Below the pieces are notes generated by a model. The model did not search any database and was not told the DNA's origin. It worked only from the letters and a program-made list of their open reading frames with translations. Shown one piece after another: positions 44,072-52,639 of a stretch of 64,000 nucleotides of DNA. Positions within the stretch are counted from its first letter, which is position 1. The number at the start of each line of letters is the position of its first letter. The stretch is taken from the NCBI GenBank assembly GCA_020634455.1, contig JACKBQ010000002.1, positions 558,001 to 622,000 of the forward strand, in the 5' to 3' direction. The position numbers and the translations under genes were made by a program. Source of the stretch: Ardenticatenaceae bacterium (GTDB lineage Bacteria > Chloroflexota > Anaerolineae > Promineifilales > Promineifilaceae).

Positions 44072-45277
44072 ATGATCCAACCTGCACCAGTTCCCGATGA
44101 ACGGGGCAAATTTGGCCCGTACGGTGGTCAATTTGTGCCCGAAACCCTCATGCCCGCCCTGGATGAACTCATTCGCGTCTACGACGAGGTGCGCCAGGAC
44201 GAGGCATTTTTGGCCGAGTTTAACCATTTGCTGAAGAGTTATGTGGGACGGCCGTCTCCCATCACCCACGCCAAACGACTGTCCGCCAGCCTGGGCGGGG
44301 CCCAAATCTACTTCAAGCGGGAAGATTTGAACCATACCGGTGCCCACAAAATCAACAATGCGCTGGGACAGGCACTGCTGGCCAAGCGCATGGGTAAAAC
44401 CCGCATCGTGGCCGAGACGGGGGCAGGACAGCACGGCGTTGGCACCGCCACCGCTTGTGCCCTGCTGGGGCTGGAATGCATCGTTTACATGGGCAGCGTG
44501 GACATTGCCCGGCAGCAGCCCAACGTCTACCGCATGAAGCTGCTCGGTGCCGAAGTGCGCCCGGTCAAAAGCGGCAGCAAAACGCTCAAAGATGCCATCA
44601 ACGAAGCGATTCGGGATTGGGTGACCAACGTAGAAACTACCCACTACCTGCTCGGTTCTGTCCTGGGGCCGCACCCGTACCCGATGATGGTGCGCGACTT
44701 CCAAAGCGTGATTGGGCACGAAGCCCGGCAGCAAATGTTGGACGAAATCGGCCGTTTGCCCGATACGATCATCGCTTGCGTGGGCGGTGGCAGCAACGCA
44801 ATGGGCATCTTCCACGCCTTCCGCGACGACGAGGGGGTGGACCTCATCGGCGTGGAGGCGGGTGGCGAAGGAATTAGCGGGGGCAAGCACGCGGCCCGCT
44901 TTGCCGACATGGAGGTCGCCCGCGTGGGCGTGCTGCACGGTACCAAAAGCTATGTGATGCAAACGGCCGATGGCCAGATCATGGAAACGCACAGCATCAG
45001 CGCCGGGCTGGATTACCCCAGCGTGGGGCCGGAGCATGCCCTGCTGCGCGACGAGGAGCGCGCCTTCTACACCTACGCCACCAACGAAGAAGCGCTGGCG
45101 GCGTTCCAAACGCTGTGCAAAATGGAGGGCATCATCCCGGCGCTAGAATCGAGCCACGCCGTGGCCGAGGCGCTCAAGCAAGCGCCCAAAATGCGCCCAG
45201 ATCAAATCCTGCTGGTGAACCTGAGCGGCCGCGGCGACAAAGATTTGAACACGGTGATGGCTGCGCTGGATTTGTAG
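44072..45277 (+). CDS. trpB: Tryptophan synthase beta chain
   Basis: Condenses indole with serine using pyridoxal phosphate. 401 residues. PLP lysine is Lys93 in NHTGAHKINN, with AETGAGQHGVG and the phosphate-binding GGGSNAMG. It is of the TrpB1 type, which normally pairs with TrpA, but trpA is not next to it. The ATG at 44072 has the AGGA site; an upstream in-frame TTG would place the start inside the hairpin. arsC follows 50 bases downstream. Confidence 0.95.
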   Translation: MIQPAPVPDERGKFGPYGGQFVPETLMPALDELIRVYDEVRQDEAFLAEFNHLLKSYVGRPSPITHAKRLSASLGGAQIYFKREDLNHTGAHKINNALGQALLAKRMGKTRIVAETGAGQHGVGTATACALLGLECIVYMGSVDIARQQPNVYRMKLLGAEVRPVKSGSKTLKDAINEAIRDWVTNVETTHYLLGSVLGPHPYPMMVRDFQSVIGHEARQQMLDEIGRLPDTIIACVGGGSNAMGIFHAFRDDEGVDLIGVEAGGEGISGGKHAARFADMEVARVGVLHGTKSYVMQTADGQIMETHSISAGLDYPSVGPEHALLRDEERAFYTYATNEEALAAFQTLCKMEGIIPALESSHAVAEALKQAPKMRPDQILLVNLSGRGDKDLNTVMAALDL

Positions 45278-45327
45278 AAATATCTGATTTAAATTGAACT
45301 AATCTGAGGTTAACTTGGAGTGTAAGG

Positions 45328-45750
45328 ATGAAACAGTCTGTGTTAGTGTTGTGTACCGGCAATTCTTGCCGCAGCCAGATGGCAGAGGGGCTGATCAACG
45401 CAAAGTTGGGCGACCAGTTTGTGGCGTACTCGGCGGGAACCGCGCCCAGCGGCTACGTGCATCCCAAAGCGATTGCCGTCATGGGGGAGCTGGGCATTGA
45501 CCTGAGCCAAAACGAGTCCAAATCAACGGAACTGTTTCGCGGCCGCTATTTTGACCACGTGATCACCGTCTGCGATTCGGCCAAGGAAACGTGCCCGGTT
45601 TGGTTGGGCAATGCGGGGAATAAAACCCACATCGGCTTTTATGATCCGGCGGAGGCTACGGGGAGTGATGAAGAGATTACGGCCGTTTTCCGCCAGGTCC
45701 GTGACCAAATCGCCGACCAAATCCTGACCTTCTTAAAAAATTCAAATTAG
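45328..45750 (+). CDS. arsC: Arsenate reductase, thioredoxin-coupled type
   Basis: 140 residues with the low-molecular-weight phosphatase loop CTGNSCR (Cys9 to Arg15) and the further redox cysteines in VCDSAKETCP, diagnostic for ArsC over plain tyrosine phosphatases. It reduces arsenate to arsenite with thioredoxin. No arsR or arsenite pump is nearby. The last base of its TAG stop is the first base of a CACAGAG palindrome. Confidence 0.88.
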   Translation: MKQSVLVLCTGNSCRSQMAEGLINAKLGDQFVAYSAGTAPSGYVHPKAIAVMGELGIDLSQNESKSTELFRGRYFDHVITVCDSAKETCPVWLGNAGNKTHIGFYDPAEATGSDEEITAVFRQVRDQIADQILTFLKNSN

Positions 45751-45808
45751 CCACAGAGCACACAGAGTTTTAGAGAATTTTCTCTTTTCTCTCTGCGCCC
45801 TCTGTGGC
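45750..45808. repeat. CACAGAG-family palindromic repeat, copy 2
   Basis: Begins GCCACAGAGCACACAGAG and ends CTCTGCGCCCTCTGTGGC, with a TTAGAGAATTTTCTC core. It lies between convergent arsC and the cyclase gene. Confidence 0.75.
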
Positions 45809-45815
45809 CCAAAAA

Positions 45816-46691
45816 TTAATACACCGAACCACGACCGCCTAACCGCTCCACATGAACCGGATCGTAGCAGTCGCCGAACTTGGTTTTGGGCATTTGTGCC
45901 TTGCGGGCCATCAGCTGCTCGTACTCATCGTCATCCACCATCGCCACGATGCGGGCAATGCTGGCCTCGCCGTCCACAAAGCGCCAGGGGAAGCAGCCCA
46001 CCGGCACTCGCCGGTTGACCAGCAGGTCAATGTCGCCGCCCACGCACTCCGCGTGAATGATCCCTTTGTCAAACATCCACAAATGCATCATCTGGTACAT
46101 ATCTTTGGTGAAGTAGTTCGCCAGGGACTTACCGTACTTTTTCTGGAAATGGGCGTCGGCATCTTCGGCCTGAGCAGGCATCCAGTCCCGAATTTTGGTG
46201 TTCATTGGATGATCCGCGCTGCCGCAGTCCACACCAATCCACTTGATCTTTTTGTCGATGCACCATTGGGCAAAGCGAGCATCCGGGCCGGGATGCATGA
46301 CCATGTAGCGCACCTCGTTGCCGTACGGCTGGTCCCAGCCAAAATGGTGGTAGCCGGTGTGGATGATGAGAATGTCGCCTTCACGCACTTCCACGCGCTC
46401 TTCGATCATTTCCGGTGTGTACACGTCGTAATCGCCGCAAATGTCGCTCAAGTCTACGATAGCGGCTTCGCCAGCCAGAAAATCAAAATCAAGCGAGGCG
46501 ATGTCTTTGCCGGGGGTGTAAAAGTGGATTTCGCCGTCCAGGTGTGTGCCAATGTGGTTGCTGTGGGTGACAACCTGCCCGTTGGCCCCGTTTGGGGCGA
46601 GGCGCTTGAAATATTTTACCTGCAATGGTTCATAGGTTGGCCAAGGTGGGGTGCCAATGCCGAGGGGAATGGTGAGATCAATAAATTTCAC
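45816..46691 (-). CDS. Cyclase-family metal hydrolase (kynurenine-formamidase-like)
   Basis: 291 residues with a GTG start after AAGGAGACTTCTC. The family metal motif is HSNHIGTHLDGEIHF (HxGTHxD), with FIDLTIPLGIGTPPWP at the N-terminus and VGVDCGSADHP later. The family covers bacterial kynurenine formamidases and polyketide-type cyclases. This member is longer than KynB (about 210), so a formamidase role in tryptophan breakdown is only a possibility. The gene has no ACGGCCGT copy. Confidence 0.8.
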   Translation of the reverse strand: MKFIDLTIPLGIGTPPWPTYEPLQVKYFKRLAPNGANGQVVTHSNHIGTHLDGEIHFYTPGKDIASLDFDFLAGEAAIVDLSDICGDYDVYTPEMIEERVEVREGDILIIHTGYHHFGWDQPYGNEVRYMVMHPGPDARFAQWCIDKKIKWIGVDCGSADHPMNTKIRDWMPAQAEDADAHFQKKYGKSLANYFTKDMYQMMHLWMFDKGIIHAECVGGDIDLLVNRRVPVGCFPWRFVDGEASIARIVAMVDDDEYEQLMARKAQMPKTKFGDCYDPVHVERLGGRGSVY

Positions 46692-46825
46692 GAGAAGTCT
46701 CCTTTTTGCGTGTAGTGATTTAAGCAGTTGCTGCTTTTTATCAAAAGATGAGGGGATTATAGTGCAAGCCGAGGGGAATTATCTAACAAAATTCTGTCAA
46801 AGCGGAATGCCGTTCAAACAAAGCG

Positions 46826-46892
46826 GAGTAAGCATCCTCAGATGCGAACGGTTAGTGCAAAACCAGTTTCGCATCTGAGGATGCTCCACTCC
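46826..46892. repeat. 18-bp perfect inverted repeat AGCATCCTCAGATGCGAA
   Basis: The arms at 46831-46848 and 46868-46885 are exact complements, flanked by GGAGT and ACTCC. It lies between the DedA-type gene end (46914) and the cyclase gene start and may serve as a terminator-like hairpin, though no T-run follows. Confidence 0.75.
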
Positions 46893-46913
46893 TCGCAAGT
46901 TGAAAATAGCGGT

Positions 46914-47366
46914 TTAGAAGATGTTGATGAAGCGGGAAGCGATGCCGAGCAGCACCAGGTAGCGCAAGGTTTTGCCAAAGATGACCCAAAAGCTGAAGAC
47001 GCCCAAATGCATGTGGAGTGCGCCAGCAACGGCCGTTAACGGATCGCCAATAAACGGAACCCAGGAGAAAAAGAGAGCCACCGGCCCCCACCGCTCGTAG
47101 AATTTTTCGGCCCTGGCCCACGTTTTGGGATCAATTTTGACGTAGCGACCCAGAACGAAATCGGTGCCTTTTTTGCCGATGTAGTAGTTGAGCAGGGAGC
47201 CGCTGTAGCTGCCCAGGGTAGCCACCAGCACCACCATCCAGGCGTTGTACCCCAGCGGCGGCATTCCCAAAACAAACAGTTCAGAAGCCAGCGGCACCAG
47301 CGATGCGGACAAAAAGCTAATGAAAAACAGCCCAAAGTAGCCCAGGCTGAAGATGAAATCGGTCAT
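46914..47366 (-). CDS. DedA/VTT-domain (YqaA-like) membrane protein
   Basis: 150 residues. Features are PLASELFVLGMPPLGYN, GSYSGSLLNYYIGKKG and the conserved Arg-containing FFSWVPFIGDPLTAVAGAL. Four or five membrane segments. Relatives act in lipid scrambling or envelope homeostasis. GAGGGTCC precedes the ATG. Confidence 0.85.
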   Translation of the reverse strand: MTDFIFSLGYFGLFFISFLSASLVPLASELFVLGMPPLGYNAWMVVLVATLGSYSGSLLNYYIGKKGTDFVLGRYVKIDPKTWARAEKFYERWGPVALFFSWVPFIGDPLTAVAGALHMHLGVFSFWVIFGKTLRYLVLLGIASRFINIF

Positions 47367-47402
47367 GGACCCTCAGGTTGTTGATCGGGAAAAAACAGTT
47401 TT

Positions 47403-47462
47403 GCCACAGAGGACACAGAGGAAAAAGAGAATATTCTCTAAACTCTCTGTGCGCTCTGTGGC
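47403..47462. repeat. CACAGAG-family palindromic repeat, copy 3
   Basis: GCCACAGAGGACACAGAG on the left, CTCTGTGCGCTCTGTGGC on the right, with an AGAGAATATTCTCT core. It lies between the aroF 3' end and the DedA-type gene. Confidence 0.75.
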
Positions 47463-47469
47463 AAAAAAT

Positions 47470-48306
47470 TTAGGTGAAGGTGCGGTTGAAAACGGCCGTA
47501 ATTTTCCCCATCTCCGCCACAAAATGAGGCAGTTTACTTAGCGGCAGCGATTGCTGGCCGTCGGACAGCGCGTTGTCGGGATCGGGATGAAACTCCACCA
47601 GCAAGCCGTCGGCTCCGGCGGCCAGGGCGGCGCGGGCGGCGGGCAGCACCAGGTCGGCGCGGCCAGTGGCGTGGCTGGGATCAGCAATGACGGGGTAGGG
47701 GCTGCGCTGCTTAACCAGGGCAATGCCGTTGGTGTCCAGCGTGTTGCGCGTGGCCGTTTCAAAGGTGCGGATGCCGCGCTCGCACAGGATGATGTTGGTG
47801 TTGCCCCGGCTGCTGATATGCTCGGCAGCTTTGAGCCACTCGTCAATGGTTGACATAAAGCCGCGCTTGAGCAGCACCGGCTTGTCTAATTCGCCCGCTG
47901 CCCACAGCAGCGGGTAATGCTGCATGTTGCGGCTGCCCAGCTGGATGATGTCGGCGTAGCGCGCCACCAGCGGCACGTGCTCCACCGCCAGCGCTTCGGT
48001 GATAACCAGCAGGCCAAATTCATCGGCCACGTCGCGCAAAATTTCCAGCCCTTCCTGGCCCAGCCCCTGGAAGCTGTCGGGGGAGGTGCGTGGTTTGAAG
48101 GCCCCTCCGCGCAACACACGCCCGCCCACGCGGGCGACCGCTTCGGCGGCAGCGCGGGTTTGGGCGTAACTTTCCACGGAACAAGGGCCAGCCATCAAAA
48201 CAACCTCACTGCTACCAATGGCGAAATTGGACGTAATGGGGACAGGTTTTGTAGTTACGGCCGTATTCATCGTTTTACTTGTTTGCAAATCAGGCAAGGT
48301 GTTCAC
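47470..48306 (-). CDS. aroF: 3-deoxy-7-phosphoheptulonate (DAHP) synthase, type I-beta
   Basis: Entry step of the shikimate pathway: phosphoenolpyruvate plus erythrose 4-phosphate to DAHP. 278 residues. Canonical segments: MAGPCSVES, RGGAFKPRTSPDSFQG, LLKRGF, NIILCERGIRTFE, ADPSHATG and LLVEFHPDP. It lacks a regulatory ACT domain. The GTG at 48306 has AAGGA at the right distance; the ATG at 48270 has no site. Together with trpF and trpB it makes this region rich in aromatic-pathway genes, though none share an operon. Confidence 0.93.
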   Translation of the reverse strand: MNTLPDLQTSKTMNTAVTTKPVPITSNFAIGSSEVVLMAGPCSVESYAQTRAAAEAVARVGGRVLRGGAFKPRTSPDSFQGLGQEGLEILRDVADEFGLLVITEALAVEHVPLVARYADIIQLGSRNMQHYPLLWAAGELDKPVLLKRGFMSTIDEWLKAAEHISSRGNTNIILCERGIRTFETATRNTLDTNGIALVKQRSPYPVIADPSHATGRADLVLPAARAALAAGADGLLVEFHPDPDNALSDGQQSLPLSKLPHFVAEMGKITAVFNRTFT

Positions 48307-48448
48307 AATTGTCCTTGAGAGAAGTTAAACTTTTTCAAAAAGTTGAGCTTCTATCTCGTACTTTCAAAAAATTTTGAACGAATTATACTCAACTTTTGCG
48401 GCTTGGGTCAATTTTTGCAACGGCCGTTTATACTGTTCTTTAACCTAG

Positions 48449-48478
48449 TTGACAAAACAGATCGAAACGGTCTTTAAT
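48449..48478 (+). promoter_or_regulatory. Sigma-70-like promoter
   Basis: TTGACA (48449-48454), 18-base spacer, TTTAAT (48473-48478). It drives the gene at 48565 with a leader of about 80 bases. Confidence 0.5.
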
Positions 48479-48564
48479 ACCGATTGTTGACCTGAAACTG
48501 GATTTTCTTGTTTACATAATGGTGCGGTACGGCCGTTGCCATTTTCACGTATGGAGGATTTTTC

Positions 48565-49143
48565 ATGAGTCGAAATACAAAAATTGTCGTCGGTATCATT
48601 GCTGGTATTTTAGGCGTGTGTTGCATAATCGCCATTGTGGCAGCGTTGTTGCTGCCCCGGATGGCAGAAAGATTTGCCCAAAATGTCAGCGATCCTGCGG
48701 CGGCAGAAGAAGTCGCCGGATCAATTGTGGATTACGACCTGCCTTCTGGTTATGAAGAGCAAGGGGCAATGAACTTCTTTGGGTTCCGTATGGCGTTCAT
48801 CATGGGCACCAGCGAGCAGTCTATGATTATGCTAGCCGAATTTCCGGCATCAATGGCTGGAGACGAAGATCAAATGCAGCAACAAATGCGCGATGCCTTT
48901 GCCAATCAAACGGGTAACCAAAATGTGAGTTTGGAATTTGTAGGTAGCGAGGAAGTCACTATCAACGACCAGAAAGTAACCTTGGGCACCTATGAAGGAA
49001 CCGACGAAAATGGCACTGGCTTTCGGCAAATTTTGGGCGTGTTTGAAGCCAAAAGCGGCAGCCCGGCGATGCTCATGATTATGGGTCCCAGCGACGGGTG
49101 GGATGAAGACGGCATTAGCCGCTTCATTGATTCGCTAGAATAA
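48565..49143 (+). CDS. Small membrane-anchored protein, unknown
   Basis: 192 residues: a membrane helix at about 7-31 (IVVGIIAGILGVCCIIAIVAALLL), then a soluble domain with alternating strands. GGAGGATTTTTC precedes the ATG. No domain recognised. A terminator-like hairpin follows. Confidence 0.7.
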   Translation: MSRNTKIVVGIIAGILGVCCIIAIVAALLLPRMAERFAQNVSDPAAAEEVAGSIVDYDLPSGYEEQGAMNFFGFRMAFIMGTSEQSMIMLAEFPASMAGDEDQMQQQMRDAFANQTGNQNVSLEFVGSEEVTINDQKVTLGTYEGTDENGTGFRQILGVFEAKSGSPAMLMIMGPSDGWDEDGISRFIDSLE

Positions 49144-49149
49144 TATTGC

Positions 49150-49192
49150 CCCCTCCCTAGCCTTCCCTTTTTATGGGTGGGTTAGGGAGGGG
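49150..49192. terminator. Hairpin between convergent genes
   Basis: CCCCTCCCTA (49150-49159) pairs with TAGGGAGGGG (49183-49192). No clear T-run; it may terminate weakly or protect 3' ends. Confidence 0.5.
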
Positions 49193-49206
49193 TGAAACAC
49201 CTCGCC

Positions 49207-49863
49207 TTAACGTTTGCTTCCCCAACTTTCCCAAGAGGTGACTTCAGCGGCTGGAACGCGTTTAGCGGGCTGAAAATCATCGCCAGTGTAATAGGCCACG
49301 GGCAGCAGCGCCGCCTGGGTAATGTGGCGGGGAATCCCCAAAATATCCGCAATTTCGTTTTCGTAGCGCAGGTGCAAGGTAGTCCAGGCTGCACCCAGCC
49401 CGCGCGCTCGCAGGGCAAACATGAAGGACCAGGCGGCGGGCAAAATGGAGCCGTACAGCCCTGCTTGAGCCATCAAACCGGCATTTTCCACCCGCCCCTC
49501 GATGCAGGGGATGACCATGACGGGTACACGATGCATATTTTGCGCCAGAAAAACGGCCGATTTCACCACGCGGCTCTGTTGTTCTGGATCATGGTCTCGG
49601 TTGCCCCGACTGTCAGTTTGTTCCTCATTGGAGCGGGCATAGATGAAAAACGACTGTTTGTACAGCTCCCCAATTTGCGCCTTTTTCTCGGCGTCGGTGA
49701 CAACCATAAAGTGCCAGCCTTGCGAATTGCCCCCGGTGGGGGCCTGAATGGCAATTTCCAGACATTCCTGAATAACTTCGGGAGGTACAGGCCGGTCCAG
49801 ATCGAGCCGTTTGCGCACGGAGCGGGTGGTGGTTAATAATTTATCAATGGTAACGAGGTCCAT
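49207..49863 (-). CDS. Nitroreductase-family flavoprotein
   Basis: 218 residues with the FMN-binding opening TTRSVRKRLDLDRPV, then AIQAPTGGNSQGWHF, and the late GLGAAWTTLHL. It reduces nitro groups, quinones or similar using FMN and NAD(P)H. AGGAGACCTC precedes the ATG at 49863. It diverges from the glycan cluster. Confidence 0.87.
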   Translation of the reverse strand: MDLVTIDKLLTTTRSVRKRLDLDRPVPPEVIQECLEIAIQAPTGGNSQGWHFMVVTDAEKKAQIGELYKQSFFIYARSNEEQTDSRGNRDHDPEQQSRVVKSAVFLAQNMHRVPVMVIPCIEGRVENAGLMAQAGLYGSILPAAWSFMFALRARGLGAAWTTLHLRYENEIADILGIPRHITQAALLPVAYYTGDDFQPAKRVPAAEVTSWESWGSKR

Positions 49864-49920
49864 GAGGTCTCCTGAGTTGATGAAATTCCGGTGTTTATTC
49901 GATAGCAACTTTTATTCTCG

Positions 49921-49926
49921 TATAAT
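49921..49926 (+). promoter_or_regulatory. Possible -10 box of the glycan cluster
   Basis: TATAAT, 33 bases before the flippase ATG. No clear -35. Confidence 0.35.
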
Positions 49927-49958
49927 TTAGGCCAAAAATCAGAGAAAGCCAAAAACAG

Positions 49959-51449
49959 ATGTCGCAAACAGATTCCAGCACTATCGCAAGCCGAACCATC
50001 AGCAGTTCTTTTTATAGCGTTATTTCTTCTGCCTTTACGCTCACGTTAGGCTTTATTCGATTTGTTTTGCTGCTCTATTTTTTGCTGCCTGAAGATTTTG
50101 GGGTGGTTACGCAAGCGATGTTTTTTGTGGCTTTGGCTGCCCAATTGCGCTTACCTGGCCTGGATTTGGCCATTATTCAACGCGAAACGGTAGATGAACC
50201 GGTACGCCGCACGTATTTTTCCATGAAAATGGGGTTTTTGATCGTTAGCGTGCTGTTGATGGCCTTGGCAACACCAACCCTTGGGCGGCTTTATGGCACC
50301 ATGCCGCTTTTGAGCGGAATTCTGTTGTCCTTGCTGGGCGTAGAAATTATTAAGGGAATGAATGGCGTTCAGGAGGCTTTGCTGCGTCGGGAACTGGCGT
50401 TCCAGAAAATCGCTGCTGCCGACATCGTTAGCGCAATTTCTATGACGATTATTGTTCCTTTTTTGGCCTGGCGCGGTTATGGTGCCTGGAGTTTGGTGGC
50501 GGAGGCGCTCGTTGGGCAGTTGGCGCGGGGCGGGATTGTCTGGATTTTCGGCCGTCTTTGGTGGCCCAAGCCGGGTTGGGACCGGGCCATCGCTGCAGAT
50601 TTGTGGCAATTTAGCAATAAACTGTGGGGCAATTCGGTGCTGAGTTTTGTCACGGATCGGTTTGATGATTTTTGGATTGGCGGGGCTTTAGGTTCACAAC
50701 CGCTGGGCTACTATTCACGCGCTTATGAAGCGGCCAGATACCCCAGATATGTTGTTGCTACACCTCTGGTAACGGTCTTTTATTCAACCTATGCGCGGTT
50801 GCAAGGGGACAGGCCGCGATTGTCTCAAGCATTTTTTCGGCTTTCCAGTTTGATGGTGCGGGTGAGTTTTGGGTTTTCCCTGGTATTGATTTTGGTGGCG
50901 CCGGAGTTGATTTCGCTCTTGGGTGAATCGTGGCAGCCGATGTTGGTTACTTTTCAACTGATGATTATTTACACCTTGTTGGATCCGTTGGCTGTGGGTG
51001 CAGGTGATTTGTTGATTGCGATTGGGCGTCCGGATTTACCGTTTCGTACCAAAGTTTTTCAGGCTGTTGTGTTTATTCCAGCGGTTATTGTGCTGGGAAA
51101 TTGGCTGGGCATTGAGGGTGTGGCTTGGGCGGCAAATTTGATGGTGGGGTTGGGCGCGCTGGTTCTGTTCCGGCTGACTCATCGTTTTGTAGATTATTCG
51201 GCTCGCCGCCTGTGGTTTTGGCCGATTGTGGGGCTGGCGCTTACCGGTACGGCCGTTTTGTGGCTGAATCCGTTCTGGGTATCATTATCACCCTGGCTGG
51301 CGCTGCTGGGCAAAGTTGGGCTCATTTTTTTGATTTATGGGGGGCTTCTGTTTATTGTCGAACGGGACGATTTTAAGCGCAGCTATGAGTTGGTTTGGCA
51401 TTGGTTACGGCCGTTTCTGGCTGAACTAAAGTCCCGCAAAAAAAGTTGA
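49959..51449 (+). CDS. Oligosaccharide flippase (Wzx/MATE-like)
   Basis: 496 residues with 12-14 membrane helices. The N-terminus ASRTISSSFYSVISSAFTLT, then LRFVLLLYFLLPEDFGVV resembles polysaccharide-export flippases of the MOP superfamily, and the middle GALGSQPLGYYSRAY is typical. It should move lipid-linked glycans across the membrane. The first 1.2 kb has no ACGGCCGT copy; two lie near the end. It heads a cluster of sugar-modifying genes. Confidence 0.85.
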   Translation: MSQTDSSTIASRTISSSFYSVISSAFTLTLGFIRFVLLLYFLLPEDFGVVTQAMFFVALAAQLRLPGLDLAIIQRETVDEPVRRTYFSMKMGFLIVSVLLMALATPTLGRLYGTMPLLSGILLSLLGVEIIKGMNGVQEALLRRELAFQKIAAADIVSAISMTIIVPFLAWRGYGAWSLVAEALVGQLARGGIVWIFGRLWWPKPGWDRAIAADLWQFSNKLWGNSVLSFVTDRFDDFWIGGALGSQPLGYYSRAYEAARYPRYVVATPLVTVFYSTYARLQGDRPRLSQAFFRLSSLMVRVSFGFSLVLILVAPELISLLGESWQPMLVTFQLMIIYTLLDPLAVGAGDLLIAIGRPDLPFRTKVFQAVVFIPAVIVLGNWLGIEGVAWAANLMVGLGALVLFRLTHRFVDYSARRLWFWPIVGLALTGTAVLWLNPFWVSLSPWLALLGKVGLIFLIYGGLLFIVERDDFKRSYELVWHWLRPFLAELKSRKKS

Positions 51450-51456
51450 GGCATTG

Positions 51457-52638
51457 ATGCGATTGGCATTTACCTCCAGACGGCCGTTTCACGACGGCCT
51501 GCTTGAACAGCCATTACCAGAAAACGATCAGGTCAATATGGCTTACATGTTTGGCGCTGAATATTTCAGCTTTTTCACCCTGAAAAAACTGTCGTCGGTG
51601 CAGCTTGTACAAAAACTTGAACCCTATGACATCATTTTTATTCCGTTGGATGTGCGCGATATAGAAACGGTAAAATTGATTGTTGGGGCCAGTAACGGCC
51701 GTTACATCATCTACAGCGAGGGCGGCATTGCGGATTACCAACTGCTTTCCCCAGCAGATCAATGGCACTACCTGCAAATTCTTCGCCAAGCGCGTGCTGT
51801 GTTTTTGTATTGGGAAAAATACCTTCCGTTTTTTCAAACGATTACCAGCAGCCCCGTTTTTTATTTGCCTTACCCGTTTTTTGTAGACAAGGTAAAACCA
51901 TTTCAGCAGCCTCTAGCCGACCGCCCCAACCGATTTTCCTTGCCAGCGGGCCTGGCGGGTGGCAGCCGTAACGGACTTTGCTCTTTGCTGGCGGCTCGCA
52001 GGTTGCTAGATGAAAATTTGTTCACCGAGGTTGATTGTTGGCTGGCTCCCGCTAACTTCCGGCAAGATGCCGAAGCCACGTACCAAATCCTGACCGATAG
52101 GCCCTTGCAGGTGGCGTGGCCCACGGCGCGGCTAGGCTTGCGAAAATGGTTTCTGAAATTGCCAATAGATTATCGTCCGTTGTTAAAGCTGCGTCGGGTC
52201 TTTAAATCCGACAGCCACCCAGAGGCAGTTGCCAGCGCCGACACCGCTACCGTGCAGCAAGGGCCCATTACGCTGCTGCGGCGGCACAACTGGTCGGCTT
52301 ACCTGCAGCGTTTGGGGCACAATCGGCTTGTGCTGGATTTGAATAATCGCCCAACGGTTGGGCGGAATGCGCTGGATTGTGCTGCCTTGGGCATCCCGTG
52401 CCTTTCCACCGACTACTCTGACCTTCAGGTGAAGCTGTTTCCCCAGGTTACCTTGCCAGACGGTTGGGATATTCCAGAGGTGGTAAGATACGGCAGTCTT
52501 CTCCAGGATCATGGTTTTTATGCTGAAGTCACCCAAGAGGCAGCTCGTAATCTTCAAGAATTTTTGCCAGAAAGATTTATGGAGCGCTTCAATAAAATCT
52601 TGACAGAATATCCAGAAATCTGGGAGCCTGCAAAATAA
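51457..52638 (+). CDS. Glycosyltransferase-like protein of unknown type
   Basis: 393 residues. The C-terminal half (TVGRNALDCAALGIPCLSTD, then YSDLQVKLFP) resembles the donor-binding half of GT-B enzymes. No strong catalytic motif is evident. It starts 7 bases after the flippase stop (ATG at 51457; a TTG one codon earlier is possible) and ends one base before the next gene, so it is clearly in the operon. Confidence 0.5.
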   Translation: MRLAFTSRRPFHDGLLEQPLPENDQVNMAYMFGAEYFSFFTLKKLSSVQLVQKLEPYDIIFIPLDVRDIETVKLIVGASNGRYIIYSEGGIADYQLLSPADQWHYLQILRQARAVFLYWEKYLPFFQTITSSPVFYLPYPFFVDKVKPFQQPLADRPNRFSLPAGLAGGSRNGLCSLLAARRLLDENLFTEVDCWLAPANFRQDAEATYQILTDRPLQVAWPTARLGLRKWFLKLPIDYRPLLKLRRVFKSDSHPEAVASADTATVQQGPITLLRRHNWSAYLQRLGHNRLVLDLNNRPTVGRNALDCAALGIPCLSTDYSDLQVKLFPQVTLPDGWDIPEVVRYGSLLQDHGFYAEVTQEAARNLQEFLPERFMERFNKILTEYPEIWEPAK

Positions 52639-52639
52639 C

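Noticed and set aside
43937..45109. 390-codon open frame opposite trpB
   Set aside because: trpB is unmistakable; the opposite frame is a composition artefact.
45328..45750. An arsenic-resistance island
   Set aside because: Only arsC is present; no arsR, arsB/acr3 or arsM in the window.
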